A stretch of DNA of 5,193 nucleotides from Dehalococcoidia bacterium (GTDB lineage Bacteria; Chloroflexota; Dehalococcoidia; Dehalococcoidales; RBG-16-60-22), in the NCBI GenBank assembly GCA_030615655.1, contig JAUWYU010000121.1, forward strand, positions 1 to 5,193. Direction: 5' to 3'. How positions within the stretch are numbered: position 1 is the stretch's first letter; each line of letters opens with the position of its first letter. A model generated the notes under the pieces. It ran no database searches. It was not told where the DNA came from and saw only the letters and a list, made by a program, of their open reading frames with translations. This document shows positions 1 through 5,193 of this stretch, in pieces. The position numbers and the translations under genes were made by a program.

Positions 1-311
1 GGCTGGCCAGATTAATGCTGGGAGGTAACCAGTATACGGCGGCAGTGGTCAGGTCTACCACAGACAGGATGACCATTATTATCAGGGAGATATACCAGCA
101 CCCGAGCCGGGCGGGGAAGCTTTCTTTTCCGCCGAAAGGGATGGATGAGGTCCGTCCCTATGTTAGCGATAAAATATTCAAGTTAGATGCGGAGTTGGAG
201 GAGGAGTCTGAGGGGGAGTCTGGCTATACCATAATCGGTGGCGATGAAATAGAAGTATTGCCTGAGGAGTCTGCAGGTGCCGATGATGACACAGGCAATG
301 ATGAAGAATAG
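1..311 (+). CDS. Unrecognised protein with acidic tail, 5' end probably outside the window
   Basis: I do not recognise this protein. The reading frame is open from the left edge (first full codon at 3) to a TAG at 309-311. The first Met, at 15, has no Shine-Dalgarno-like sequence in the 14 visible bases before it, so I treat this as the C-terminal part of a longer gene. Counting from that Met, residues 1-57 are mixed, with many Arg and Lys, a hydrophobic patch (MTIIIREIY, 19-27) and a proline stretch (LSFPPKG, 36-42). From residue 58 on, 18 of the last 41 residues are Asp or Glu, and there is no Lys or Arg after Lys56. Such a tail is probably disordered. There is no signal peptide or membrane segment. 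The stop codon overlaps the gyrA ribosome binding site, so it is probably co-transcribed with gyrA. If Met15 were the true start, it would be a 98-aa protein. Confidence 0.68.
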   Translation, partial: LARLMLGGNQYTAAVVRSTTDRMTIIIREIYQHPSRAGKLSFPPKGMDEVRPYVSDKIFKLDAELEEESEGESGYTIIGGDEIEVLPEESAGADDDTGNDEE

Positions 312-316
312 GAGGT
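310..316 (+). promoter_or_regulatory. Ribosome binding site of gyrA, overlapping the upstream stop codon
   Basis: The sequence AGGAGGT is a near-perfect Shine-Dalgarno site ending 10 bases before the ATG at 327. Its first two bases belong to the TAG stop (309-311) of the preceding gene. This fixes the gyrA start and suggests that translation of the two genes is linked. No separate gyrA promoter is visible in the 15-bp gap. Confidence 0.85.
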
Positions 317-326
317 CAGGCTGGAT

Positions 327-2765
327 ATGGTTTCAGGTACGGTGAAGCCGGTAAATATAGAAGAAGAGATGAGAAGGTCTTACCTTGATTATGCGATGAG
401 CGTCATCGTCTCCCGAGCTCTGCCTGATGTGAGGGACGGTTTGAAACCGGTACATCGGCGTATTCTTTATGCCATGAATGATATGGGGTTGAGGCCTAAC
501 AGTCCGCACCGTAAAAGCGCCCGTCTTGTCGGTGAGGTGCTGGGTAAGTATCATCCGCACGGTGATACCTCGGTTTATGATGCCATGGTGCGCATGGCAC
601 AGGACTTCTCGATGCGATATCCGCTGGTTGATGGGCAGGGTAATTTCGGGAGTGTCGATAATGACCCCCCGGCCGCCATGCGGTATACCGAGGCGCGTCT
701 GGCGCGTATAGCGGAGGAGATGCTGGTTGACATCGAGAAAAACACCGTGGACTTCATGCCCAACTTTGATGACAGCCTGCAGGAGCCCAGGGTCCTGCCT
801 ACCAGATTGCCCAATCTGCTGCTCAACGGCAGCTCGGGTATTGCCGTGGGCATGGCTACCAATATTCCCCCGCATAATCTGGGCGAAGTCTGCGATGCCA
901 TTTCGTATCTCGTTGATAATCCCAAGGCTACCATTGAGGAACTCAGCAAGTTTGTTAAAGGGCCCGACTTTCCTACGGCCGGTATTATCCAGGGGATTGA
1001 GGGAATCAGAAATGCCTATACCACCGGGCATGGCAAAGTGGTGGTTCGAGCCAAAGCTCATGTTGGTGAAATAAAGGGAACCGAGCGCCGCCAGATTCTG
1101 GTCAGCGAGCTTCCTTACCAGACGAATAAAGCGGCCCTGGTAGAGACTATCGCCGAACTGGTCCGTAATAAGAAAATCGAGGGCATCAGCGACCTTCGCG
1201 ATGAGTCCGACCGCCAGGGCATGCGTATCGTTATCGAACTGAAGAGAGAGGCCCAGCCGCAGAAGATTCTGAACAACCTGTATAAGCATACCTCCATGCA
1301 GTCCTCTTTCTTCGTGAACATGCTGGCACTGGTTGACGGGCAGCCGAGGGTAATCAGTCTGAAGGAGGCGCTTCAGCATTACATTGATTTTAGACATGAA
1401 GTAATTACCCGGCGCTCTCGCTATGACCTGAAACAGGCGAAGGCGAGAGCCCACATCCTGGAGGGATTGAGAGTAGCGCTGGATAATATCGATAAGATAA
1501 TCGATACTATCCGTAAGTCCGAGACGGCTGAGGCGGCTCGTAAGAACCTTATGACCGGCTTTGGCCTGACCCAGATTCAGGCACAGGCAATTCTTGATAT
1601 GCAGTTAAGGCGTCTGGCTAATCTGGAGAGGAAGAAGATACTTGAAGAATTTACCGAGGTGGTAAAAACGATTGCCTATCTTGAGGACCTGCTGGCCAAC
1701 CCGAGGAGAATTCTCTTTCTGGTTAAGGAAGAAGTGGCTGAATTGAAGTCAAAATACGGAGACGAACGCCGCACCTACATACTGGAGCAGGGGGTACTGG
1801 AGTTTACCGAGGAGGACCTTATCCCCCACGAAAGGGTGGTGGTGACGCTAAGCAGTCGCGGCTTTATCAAGCGGATACCCTCGAAGACTTACCCGACGCA
1901 GCATCGTGGTGGCGTCGGTAGAATGGGCCAGGTGACGCGGGAGGCGGATGCGGTCATGCTACTGACCGTGGCCGATACTCACGACGACCTCTTCTTCTTT
2001 ACCGACCGTGGCAAGGTTTTCTACCTGAAGTGCCACGAGATACCCGGCGGTAGCTCCCGGACATCGAAAGGGTTGGCGGTGATAAATCTGCTATCCATTG
2101 CCGAGGGCGAGCGGGTTACGTCCATGGCAGCGACTACCGGACTTATGCCGGATGCTTACATGGTGATGGCGACCAAGCTGGGCGAGATAAAGAAGACCTC
2201 GCTGGATAAATTTGCCGTGGTGCGGAGCAGCGGGCTGATCGCCATGGACCTGGCGCCGGGTGACGAACTGGTATCGGTCTGTATGGCTAAGGATAAGGAT
2301 GACGTCATCCTGATAACGCAGAAGGGGCAATCAATACGATTCGGCGTCTCCAGCCTGAGAGCCGCATCCAGGACCAGTGGCGGCGTGCGTGCCATCCGCC
2401 TGGTAAAGGGTGACGGTATCGTCAGTATTGATAAGGCCGTTCCCGATGCCTATTCGCTGGTAGTCACCGAAGGGGGCTACGGCAAAATTACCCCGATTGC
2501 TCAATACCCTCGGCAGCACCGCGCTGGTAGCGGGGTGAGGACTTTCAAAATCGTGCCGAAGTCAGGCGACGTAGTAGCGGCCAGAGTGGTGTCTCTCACC
2601 GAGCAGGTCATGATAATATCGGCTGAGGGTATGGTCACCCACACCCCGGTGAAGGAAGCGGACCCCAGGCAGGGCATCAGCACTCAGGGCAGGAGCACGC
2701 AGGGGGTCAGGGTGATGACTCTTGACGAAGGTGACCGGCTGGTGGCGATTACCGCCTTTGAATGA
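327..2765 (+). CDS. gyrA: DNA gyrase subunit A
   Basis: GyrA is the DNA-breaking and rejoining subunit of the cytoplasmic A2B2 gyrase, which introduces negative supercoils using ATP hydrolysed by GyrB. At 812 aa it is full length for the family. The N-terminal breakage-reunion domain (about 8-495) opens with [20 protein letters not shown] (19-38). It carries [10 protein letters not shown] (76-85), the quinolone-binding loop, and the catalytic Arg119-Tyr120 in AMRYTEARL. The intercalating Ile172 lies in [14 protein letters not shown]. The exit-gate coiled coil includes [17 protein letters not shown] (414-430). The C-terminal DNA-wrapping domain (about 500-812) shows six degenerate blade repeats, near 515-540, 565-590, 620-642, 670-693, 721-743 and 772-797. 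Blade 1 holds the GyrA box as QHRGGVG (525-531) instead of the usual QRRGG(K/R)G, and blade 5 has a related QHRAGSG (730-736). A GyrA box favours GyrA over ParC, though the divergence leaves a small chance of a ParC-like role. The ATG at 327 is set by AGGAGGT at 310-316. At the Ser83 position of E. coli this protein has Thr81, and Asp87 is kept as Asp85. Confidence 0.97.
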   Translation: MVSGTVKPVNIEEEMRRSYLDYAMSVIVSRALPDVRDGLKPVHRRILYAMNDMGLRPNSPHRKSARLVGEVLGKYHPHGDTSVYDAMVRMAQDFSMRYPLVDGQGNFGSVDNDPPAAMRYTEARLARIAEEMLVDIEKNTVDFMPNFDDSLQEPRVLPTRLPNLLLNGSSGIAVGMATNIPPHNLGEVCDAISYLVDNPKATIEELSKFVKGPDFPTAGIIQGIEGIRNAYTTGHGKVVVRAKAHVGEIKGTERRQILVSELPYQTNKAALVETIAELVRNKKIEGISDLRDESDRQGMRIVIELKREAQPQKILNNLYKHTSMQSSFFVNMLALVDGQPRVISLKEALQHYIDFRHEVITRRSRYDLKQAKARAHILEGLRVALDNIDKIIDTIRKSETAEAARKNLMTGFGLTQIQAQAILDMQLRRLANLERKKILEEFTEVVKTIAYLEDLLANPRRILFLVKEEVAELKSKYGDERRTYILEQGVLEFTEEDLIPHERVVVTLSSRGFIKRIPSKTYPTQHRGGVGRMGQVTREADAVMLLTVADTHDDLFFFTDRGKVFYLKCHEIPGGSSRTSKGLAVINLLSIAEGERVTSMAATTGLMPDAYMVMATKLGEIKKTSLDKFAVVRSSGLIAMDLAPGDELVSVCMAKDKDDVILITQKGQSIRFGVSSLRAASRTSGGVRAIRLVKGDGIVSIDKAVPDAYSLVVTEGGYGKITPIAQYPRQHRAGSGVRTFKIVPKSGDVVAARVVSLTEQVMIISAEGMVTHTPVKEADPRQGISTQGRSTQGVRVMTLDEGDRLVAITAFE

Positions 2766-2790
2766 GCCGCAACCCGGGCAATATGGCTCA
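2763..2790. repeat. Small palindrome spanning both convergent stop codons
   Basis: TGAGCC (2763-2768) and GGCTCA (2785-2790) are perfect 6-bp inverted repeats separated by 16 bases. The left arm begins with the TGA stop of gyrA, and the right arm contains the TGA stop (minus strand) of the radical SAM gene. The loop contains CCCGGG. There is no T-tract on either side, so this is not a textbook intrinsic terminator, although a hairpin here could act weakly in both directions. The true gap between the two genes is only 22 bp (2766-2787), and no stronger terminator is seen between them. Confidence 0.5.
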
Positions 2791-4602
2791 GTCCCCATAC
2801 TTTTGCTGGCATTGTGGTTGCCTCTGTTGCAGTCCGCAGGCATTACAGGTATTGTTACGGCAGTCGGGCGTCTCTTTACCCTGCCGGGTGCGTCGGTATT
2901 CCTGCTTCAGGAAGGCATCGGTTACGCCTGTATCGATGTGAGACCAGGGCAGTACTTCATCCAGTGAACGCTCCCGGTGTGCGTAGAAACCGGGTTCCAG
3001 CCCGGCATCGGCAAAGGCACGGAGCCAGTTTTCATACTTGAAATGCTCGGTCCAGGCATCAAATCTGCAGCCAAGCTCCCAGGCGCGGTAGATAACTTTG
3101 CCTAGGCGCCGGTCGCCCCGCGACAGGGCGGCTTCCAGCAGACTGATTTTGGGGTCCTGCCAGGATAGCCTGGTGCTTTTATGGTGAAGTCCCCGCTGGA
3201 GAATCTCGTGCTTGGCGTTTAGTCCCGGTTCATCTTCCTGGGCTGTCCACTGGAAGGGCGTATGCGGCTTGGGGATAAAGGTCGATACGCTCACTCTTAT
3301 CATCGGCTTTTTGCCGCTGGCCTTCTTGCCCGTAGAGCGGACCTTTTCCACCAGAGTGATGATGCTCTCGACATCCCCGGCGGTCTCGGTGGGCAGGCCG
3401 ACCATAAAATACAGTTTGAGGCCTGTCCAGCCCCGCTCAAAGGCGGTGGCGGCGGTTTCCAGCAGGTTGTCTTCAGTCAGGTTCTTGTTGATGGCTCTTC
3501 TCAGCGTCTCGCTGCCGGCTTCAGGGGCGAAGGTGAGTCCGGTGCGACTGCGGGTAGGAAGGGAGCCTACGAGCTTGATGGAGAAATTGTCCAGGCGCAG
3601 ACTGGGCAGCGACAGGGCCAGGTGAGGATATCGATGGGACAGCTTTTTCACTAATTCGTCAATACCGGCGTAGTCGGTGGTGTTTAGCGAAACGAGAGAA
3701 ATCTCATCATAACCGCAGTTGTTGATAAGCTCCCCGGCTGCCTGAAGCACCTCCTCCTGGGGGCGTTCACGCACCGGACGGTATGTCATACCCGCCTGGC
3801 AGAAGCGGCAACCGCGGCTGCAGCCACGCTGAATCTCTATGGCGCCACGGTCGTGGATTACCTCCAGGTAGGGCACAACCGGGCGGGTAGGTGGCGGGGG
3901 GAGGGTGTTTACTATCCGCCGTTCAATCCTTGACCCGGCCTCAGGGATGGTGGGCGTAATGCTTATGGCGAGACCGTCGGGCTGGTATTCCACGTGATAG
4001 AGGGCGGGCACATAGATGCCGGAGATAGAGGCCAGCCGGTGAAGGAGTTGTTTTTTGCCTTTATCTCTGTATTCGCGATAGGCATCGAGGAATTCAAGTA
4101 AGACCTCCTCACCGTCGCCAATAAAAAAAACATCGATAAAGTCGGACATCGGCTCCGGGTTCAGGGAGCAACTGCCGCCAGCTATTATCAGCGGGTGAGA
4201 GTCATTTCTGTCCGAGGCGAGTACCGGGAGCTGCGCCAGGTCCAGCATGTTCAGCACGTTGGTGTAGGTGAGTTCATAGCCCAGTGAGAAACCGATGATA
4301 TCAAAGTCTTTGAGAGGGCGCCTGCTTTCGAGGCTGAAAAGGGGGATTTTACGCTGACGCATGGCCGCCTCCATGTCTACCCAGGGAGTGTAGACCCTCT
4401 GGGCAAGGACGTCAGGCTGGCTGTTGAGCAGTTCGTAGAGAATGGGCACCGCCATATTGGACATGCCTATTTCGTAGGTATCCGGGTAGGAGAGCGCTAT
4501 CTTTATGGCGGTCTTGTCCCAGTCTTTAATGATGCTGTTCCACTCGCCGCCGGTGTAGCGGCCTGGCCTGTTTACCTGGTGCAGTATCTCATTATCGAGC
4601 AC
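2788..4602 (-). CDS. TIGR03960-family B12-binding-type radical SAM protein
   Basis: This is a 604-aa member of the radical SAM family known as TIGR03960. Its reaction and substrate have not been established as far as I know. Numbering is from the GTG start. The N-terminal region begins LDNEILHQVNRPGRYTGGEW. It continues into a Rossmann-like, cobalamin-binding-type domain (about 35-180) with SYPDTYEIGMSNMAVP (38-53), IIGFSLGYELTYTNVLNM (102-119) and GGSCSLNPEPMSDFIDVFFI (142-161). The classical B12-ligand motif DxHxxG is absent. The radical SAM core follows, with the [4Fe-4S] cluster motif CSRGCRFC (Cys261, Cys265, Cys268) and strands such as LTFAPEAGSETLRRAINKNL and GLKLYFMVGLPTET. The C-terminus has a second Cys cluster: Cys581, Cys586, Cys589, Cys598. 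The GTG at 4602 is chosen because GGAGG lies six bases upstream, whereas the in-frame TTG at 4623 has no ribosome site and overlaps a -10 box. In many bacteria this family adjoins or is fused to a DUF2344/TIGR03936 protein. None is present here. Confidence 0.92.
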   Translation of the reverse strand: MLDNEILHQVNRPGRYTGGEWNSIIKDWDKTAIKIALSYPDTYEIGMSNMAVPILYELLNSQPDVLAQRVYTPWVDMEAAMRQRKIPLFSLESRRPLKDFDIIGFSLGYELTYTNVLNMLDLAQLPVLASDRNDSHPLIIAGGSCSLNPEPMSDFIDVFFIGDGEEVLLEFLDAYREYRDKGKKQLLHRLASISGIYVPALYHVEYQPDGLAISITPTIPEAGSRIERRIVNTLPPPPTRPVVPYLEVIHDRGAIEIQRGCSRGCRFCQAGMTYRPVRERPQEEVLQAAGELINNCGYDEISLVSLNTTDYAGIDELVKKLSHRYPHLALSLPSLRLDNFSIKLVGSLPTRSRTGLTFAPEAGSETLRRAINKNLTEDNLLETAATAFERGWTGLKLYFMVGLPTETAGDVESIITLVEKVRSTGKKASGKKPMIRVSVSTFIPKPHTPFQWTAQEDEPGLNAKHEILQRGLHHKSTRLSWQDPKISLLEAALSRGDRRLGKVIYRAWELGCRFDAWTEHFKYENWLRAFADAGLEPGFYAHRERSLDEVLPWSHIDTGVTDAFLKQEYRRTRQGKETPDCRNNTCNACGLQQRQPQCQQKYGD

Positions 4603-4608
4603 GGTGCG

Positions 4609-4613
4609 CCTCC
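4609..4613 (-). promoter_or_regulatory. Ribosome binding site deciding the GTG start of the radical SAM gene
   Basis: On the minus strand GGAGG is followed by six bases (CGCACC) and then GTG (4602-4600). The alternative in-frame TTG, 21 bases further upstream (4623-4621), is preceded only by the C- and A-rich sequence ACTCCCAACCCCTATAA, with no Shine-Dalgarno match. This supports the shorter 604-aa product. Confidence 0.75.
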
Positions 4614-4622
4614 AGACTTTCA

Positions 4623-4652
4623 ATTATAGGGGTTGGGAGTATAAAGGCGCAA
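4623..4652 (-). promoter_or_regulatory. Putative sigma-70-type promoter of the radical SAM gene
   Basis: On the minus strand a perfect TATAAT (4628-4623) lies 18 bases downstream of TTGCGC (4652-4647), a -35 candidate that matches TTGACA at three of six positions. Transcription would begin near 4616 by the usual spacing, leaving a short leader that holds just the GGAGG site and the GTG start. The weak -35 with a perfect -10 would suit a promoter that needs an activator. The TTG alternative start shares a base with the -10 box. Confidence 0.58.
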
Positions 4653-4700
4653 ATGGGGGGAAGTGCTGAGATGCAGAAGAGCGTATATGCGTATTTGCGC
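4647..4700. repeat. 8-bp inverted repeat GCGCAAAT/ATTTGCGC around the upstream region
   Basis: GCGCAAAT at 4647-4654 is exactly reverse-complementary to ATTTGCGC at 4693-4700, with 38 bases between. The left copy covers the -35 hexamer of the putative promoter, and the right copy lies within the 8-bp tandem repeat. A further TTGCGC occurs at 4703-4708. Paired sites of this kind could be operator half-sites that bring a regulator over the -35, but no known regulator's consensus is recognised. Confidence 0.45.
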
Positions 4701-4712
4701 AGTTGCGCTGGA
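4681..4712. repeat. Imperfect 8-bp tandem repeat, four units
   Basis: Four successive octamers begin with GCG: GCGTATAT, GCGTATTT, GCGCAGTT, GCGCTGGA. The first two differ at one position, and the last two share GCGC and are more divergent. The block sits 28 bases upstream of the putative -35 box on the minus strand, roughly -65 to -97 from the predicted transcription start, a usual place for an activator site. It could also be chance in a short repeat-prone stretch. Confidence 0.5.
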
Positions 4713-4718
4713 AATAAG

Positions 4719-4743
4719 GGGGGAAGGTTATTCTACCTCCCCC
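4719..4743 (-). terminator. Possible second intrinsic terminator or leader hairpin
   Basis: GGGGG (4719-4723), a bulged A (4724) and AGGT (4725-4728) pair with ACCT (4735-4738) and CCCCC (4739-4743), leaving a six-base loop. On the minus strand the stem is followed by CTTATTTCC, a moderately T-rich stretch. This would stop transcription that escapes the main dnaK terminator before it reaches the radical SAM promoter. The T-tract is poor, so it may instead be only a G/C-rich hairpin. Confidence 0.38.
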
Positions 4744-4767
4744 GACCCCCCACCGAGTTTTATTCTT

Positions 4768-4783
4768 CCCACCCTGCCCGCCC
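4768..4783 (-). other. Compact G-quadruplex motif
   Basis: The minus strand reads GGG-C-GGG-CA-GGG-T-GGG, four G3 tracts with loops of 1, 2 and 1 bases. Such short loops are known to favour very stable parallel quadruplexes. More G-runs follow on the same strand (G6 at 4751-4746 and G5 at 4743-4739). It lies about 165 bases upstream of the radical SAM start, on the non-template strand of that gene. Function is unknown. Confidence 0.6.
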
Positions 4784-4946
4784 TCGGCTCATCCGCTGAT
4801 TAGCCTGTGAAGATTCCCCACCCCTTTATCCCTATTTTAGGGAGATACCGAATTCAATCACCCATGGGGTGGTAGGGGTACCCTTACGGGGTAAGCCGTA
4901 AATGATACTGGGTGGCTTGGGCGGGAATAGATATCATAGAAAAGGG

Positions 4947-4971
4947 TGGAGGGGGCTTTAAGCCCCCTCCA
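4947..4971 (-). terminator. Intrinsic terminator of dnaK
   Basis: GGAGGGGGCT (4948-4957) and AGCCCCCTCC (4961-4970) form a perfect 10-bp stem with a three-base loop, extendable to 11 bp by T4947-A4971. On the minus strand it starts 32 bases after the dnaK stop and is followed by ACCCTTTTCT, a short T-run set back a few bases. The very G/C-rich stem and its place directly after dnaK make termination likely. On the plus strand the stem is followed by TAATTTCTC, so weak activity in that direction is possible. Confidence 0.85.
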
Positions 4972-5003
4972 TAATTTCTCAAACGTATTTCAGTCAAGCG
5001 CCT

Positions 5004-5193
5004 TTAAACCTCTCTGAACTCACCCTCTACGGTGCCTTCGCCTTCACCGCCTTCCCCTTCTGGTGGTGGTGCTTCCTCACCGGGTGGCGGAGGGGGTGGC
5101 TGCTGCTGGTAAACGGCGGCACCTATCTTCTGCATGGTCTCGTTAAGGTCCTGGCTGGCCTTATTGATAGCCTCTATGTCAGTGCCTTGAAGC
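5004..5193 (-). CDS. dnaK: Chaperone protein DnaK (Hsp70), C-terminal 62 residues, cut by the window edge
   Basis: Only the end of the gene is visible, and the frame is open to the right edge with its stop (TAA) at 5006-5004. DnaK is the ATP-driven cytoplasmic Hsp70 that binds unfolded segments with DnaJ and GrpE. The visible start, LQGTDIEAINKASQDLNETM, then QKIGAAVYQQ, is the last helix of the substrate-domain lid as found in Hsp70s. A flexible tail follows: a run of six prolines, a second run of three, then a Glu/Gly-rich stretch. The protein ends in VEGEFREV, close to the usual EFEEV-like Hsp70 terminus. The ATPase and substrate-binding domains lie outside the window. Gene order places its terminator next and the radical SAM gene after it on the same strand, apparently as a separate transcription unit. 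Confidence 0.93.
   Translation of the reverse strand, partial: LQGTDIEAINKASQDLNETMQKIGAAVYQQQPPPPPPGEEAPPPEGEGGEGEGTVEGEFREV

Larger units (their letters stand above)
4603..5003. other. Non-coding control region between dnaK and the radical SAM gene
   Basis: About 400 bases lack any convincing gene. In the direction of minus-strand transcription they hold the dnaK terminator (4947-4971), a stretch of short G/C-rich palindromes (CCCTA-TTT-TAGGG at 4830-4842, CACCC-ATG-GGGTG at 4859-4871, TACCC-N5-GGGTA at 4879-4893), a G-quadruplex motif (4768-4783), a second hairpin (4719-4743), an 8-bp tandem repeat (4681-4712) and the promoter (4623-4652). I saw no tRNA, CRISPR repeat or recognisable riboswitch core. 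Confidence 0.7.

Noticed and set aside
333..1454. A 373-codon open frame on the minus strand, antisense to gyrA
   Set aside because: It lies wholly inside the clearly real gyrA. Its translation shows no recognisable domain, and it has the pattern of a mirror frame produced by gyrA codon bias.
2722..3041. Plus-strand frames running from the gyrA end into the radical SAM gene
   Set aside because: They overlap the conserved ends of two real genes in other frames, and the translations look like out-of-frame sequence.
3212..3654. Two overlapping plus-strand frames of about 130 codons inside the radical SAM gene
   Set aside because: Both are antisense to conserved radical SAM core residues, show no domain and have no evident ribosome site. 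They are shadow frames.
4825..4860. Second minus-strand promoter candidate, TTGAAT followed by TAAAAT
   Set aside because: The spacing between the two hexamers is only 12 bases, too short for a sigma-70 promoter.
4866..4912. Plus-strand G-run cluster (GGGG, GGGG, GGGG, GGG) as a second quadruplex
   Set aside because: The loops are long (up to about 18 bases) and contain competing C-runs that form short hairpins with the G-runs, so a quadruplex is unlikely.
4879..4920. Resemblance of GCCGTAAATGATACTGGGTG (4895-4914) to the 16S rRNA 800-region (GCCGTAAACGATG...)
   Set aside because: Only short blocks match and gaps are needed. The flanking 16S sequence is missing, so chance is more likely than an rRNA fragment.
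4623..4945. Possible cobalamin or other riboswitch ahead of the B12-type radical SAM gene
   Set aside because: I found no B12-box-like core or other known riboswitch consensus. The predicted promoter lies so close to the start codon that the leader would be only about 14 bases.

Overview
The window holds four protein-coding regions and about 400 bases of non-coding DNA. The content fits a bacterial chromosome rather than a mobile or accessory region. The source is perhaps a Chloroflexota (Dehalococcoidia-like) genome. That placement is an impression from the style of the GyrA and radical SAM proteins and the GC-rich codon use, not a proven assignment.

Left part, + strand: the 3' end of an unrecognised gene with a strongly acidic C-terminus (1-311) runs straight into a complete gyrA (327-2765). 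The gyrA ribosome binding site overlaps the upstream stop codon, so the two look like one transcription unit. GyrA is full length (812 aa), with the catalytic Arg119-Tyr120 pair and a six-blade C-terminal domain. Its GyrA box is non-standard (QHRGGVG).

Middle, - strand: a B12-binding-type radical SAM protein of the TIGR03960 family (2788-4602) converges on gyrA. The stop codons are only 22 bp apart, and both lie in the arms of one small palindrome. The best start is a GTG at 4602 behind a GGAGG site. The longer reading frame from a TTG at 4623 begins inside a perfect TATAAT box, so it is probably not the real start.

Right part, - strand: between the radical SAM gene and the last 62 codons of dnaK (5004-5193) lie, in the direction of transcription: a strong hairpin terminator for dnaK (4947-4971), a tight four-tract G-quadruplex motif (4768-4783), a second G/C-rich hairpin (4719-4743), an imperfect 8-bp tandem repeat (4681-4712), and the promoter of the radical SAM gene (4623-4652). 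So the radical SAM gene is probably transcribed on its own and may be regulated.

The known genes are housekeeping (supercoiling, protein folding) plus one conserved but poorly characterised radical SAM enzyme. I see no convincing new multi-gene system. The most unusual material is the 400-bp control region upstream of the radical SAM gene.
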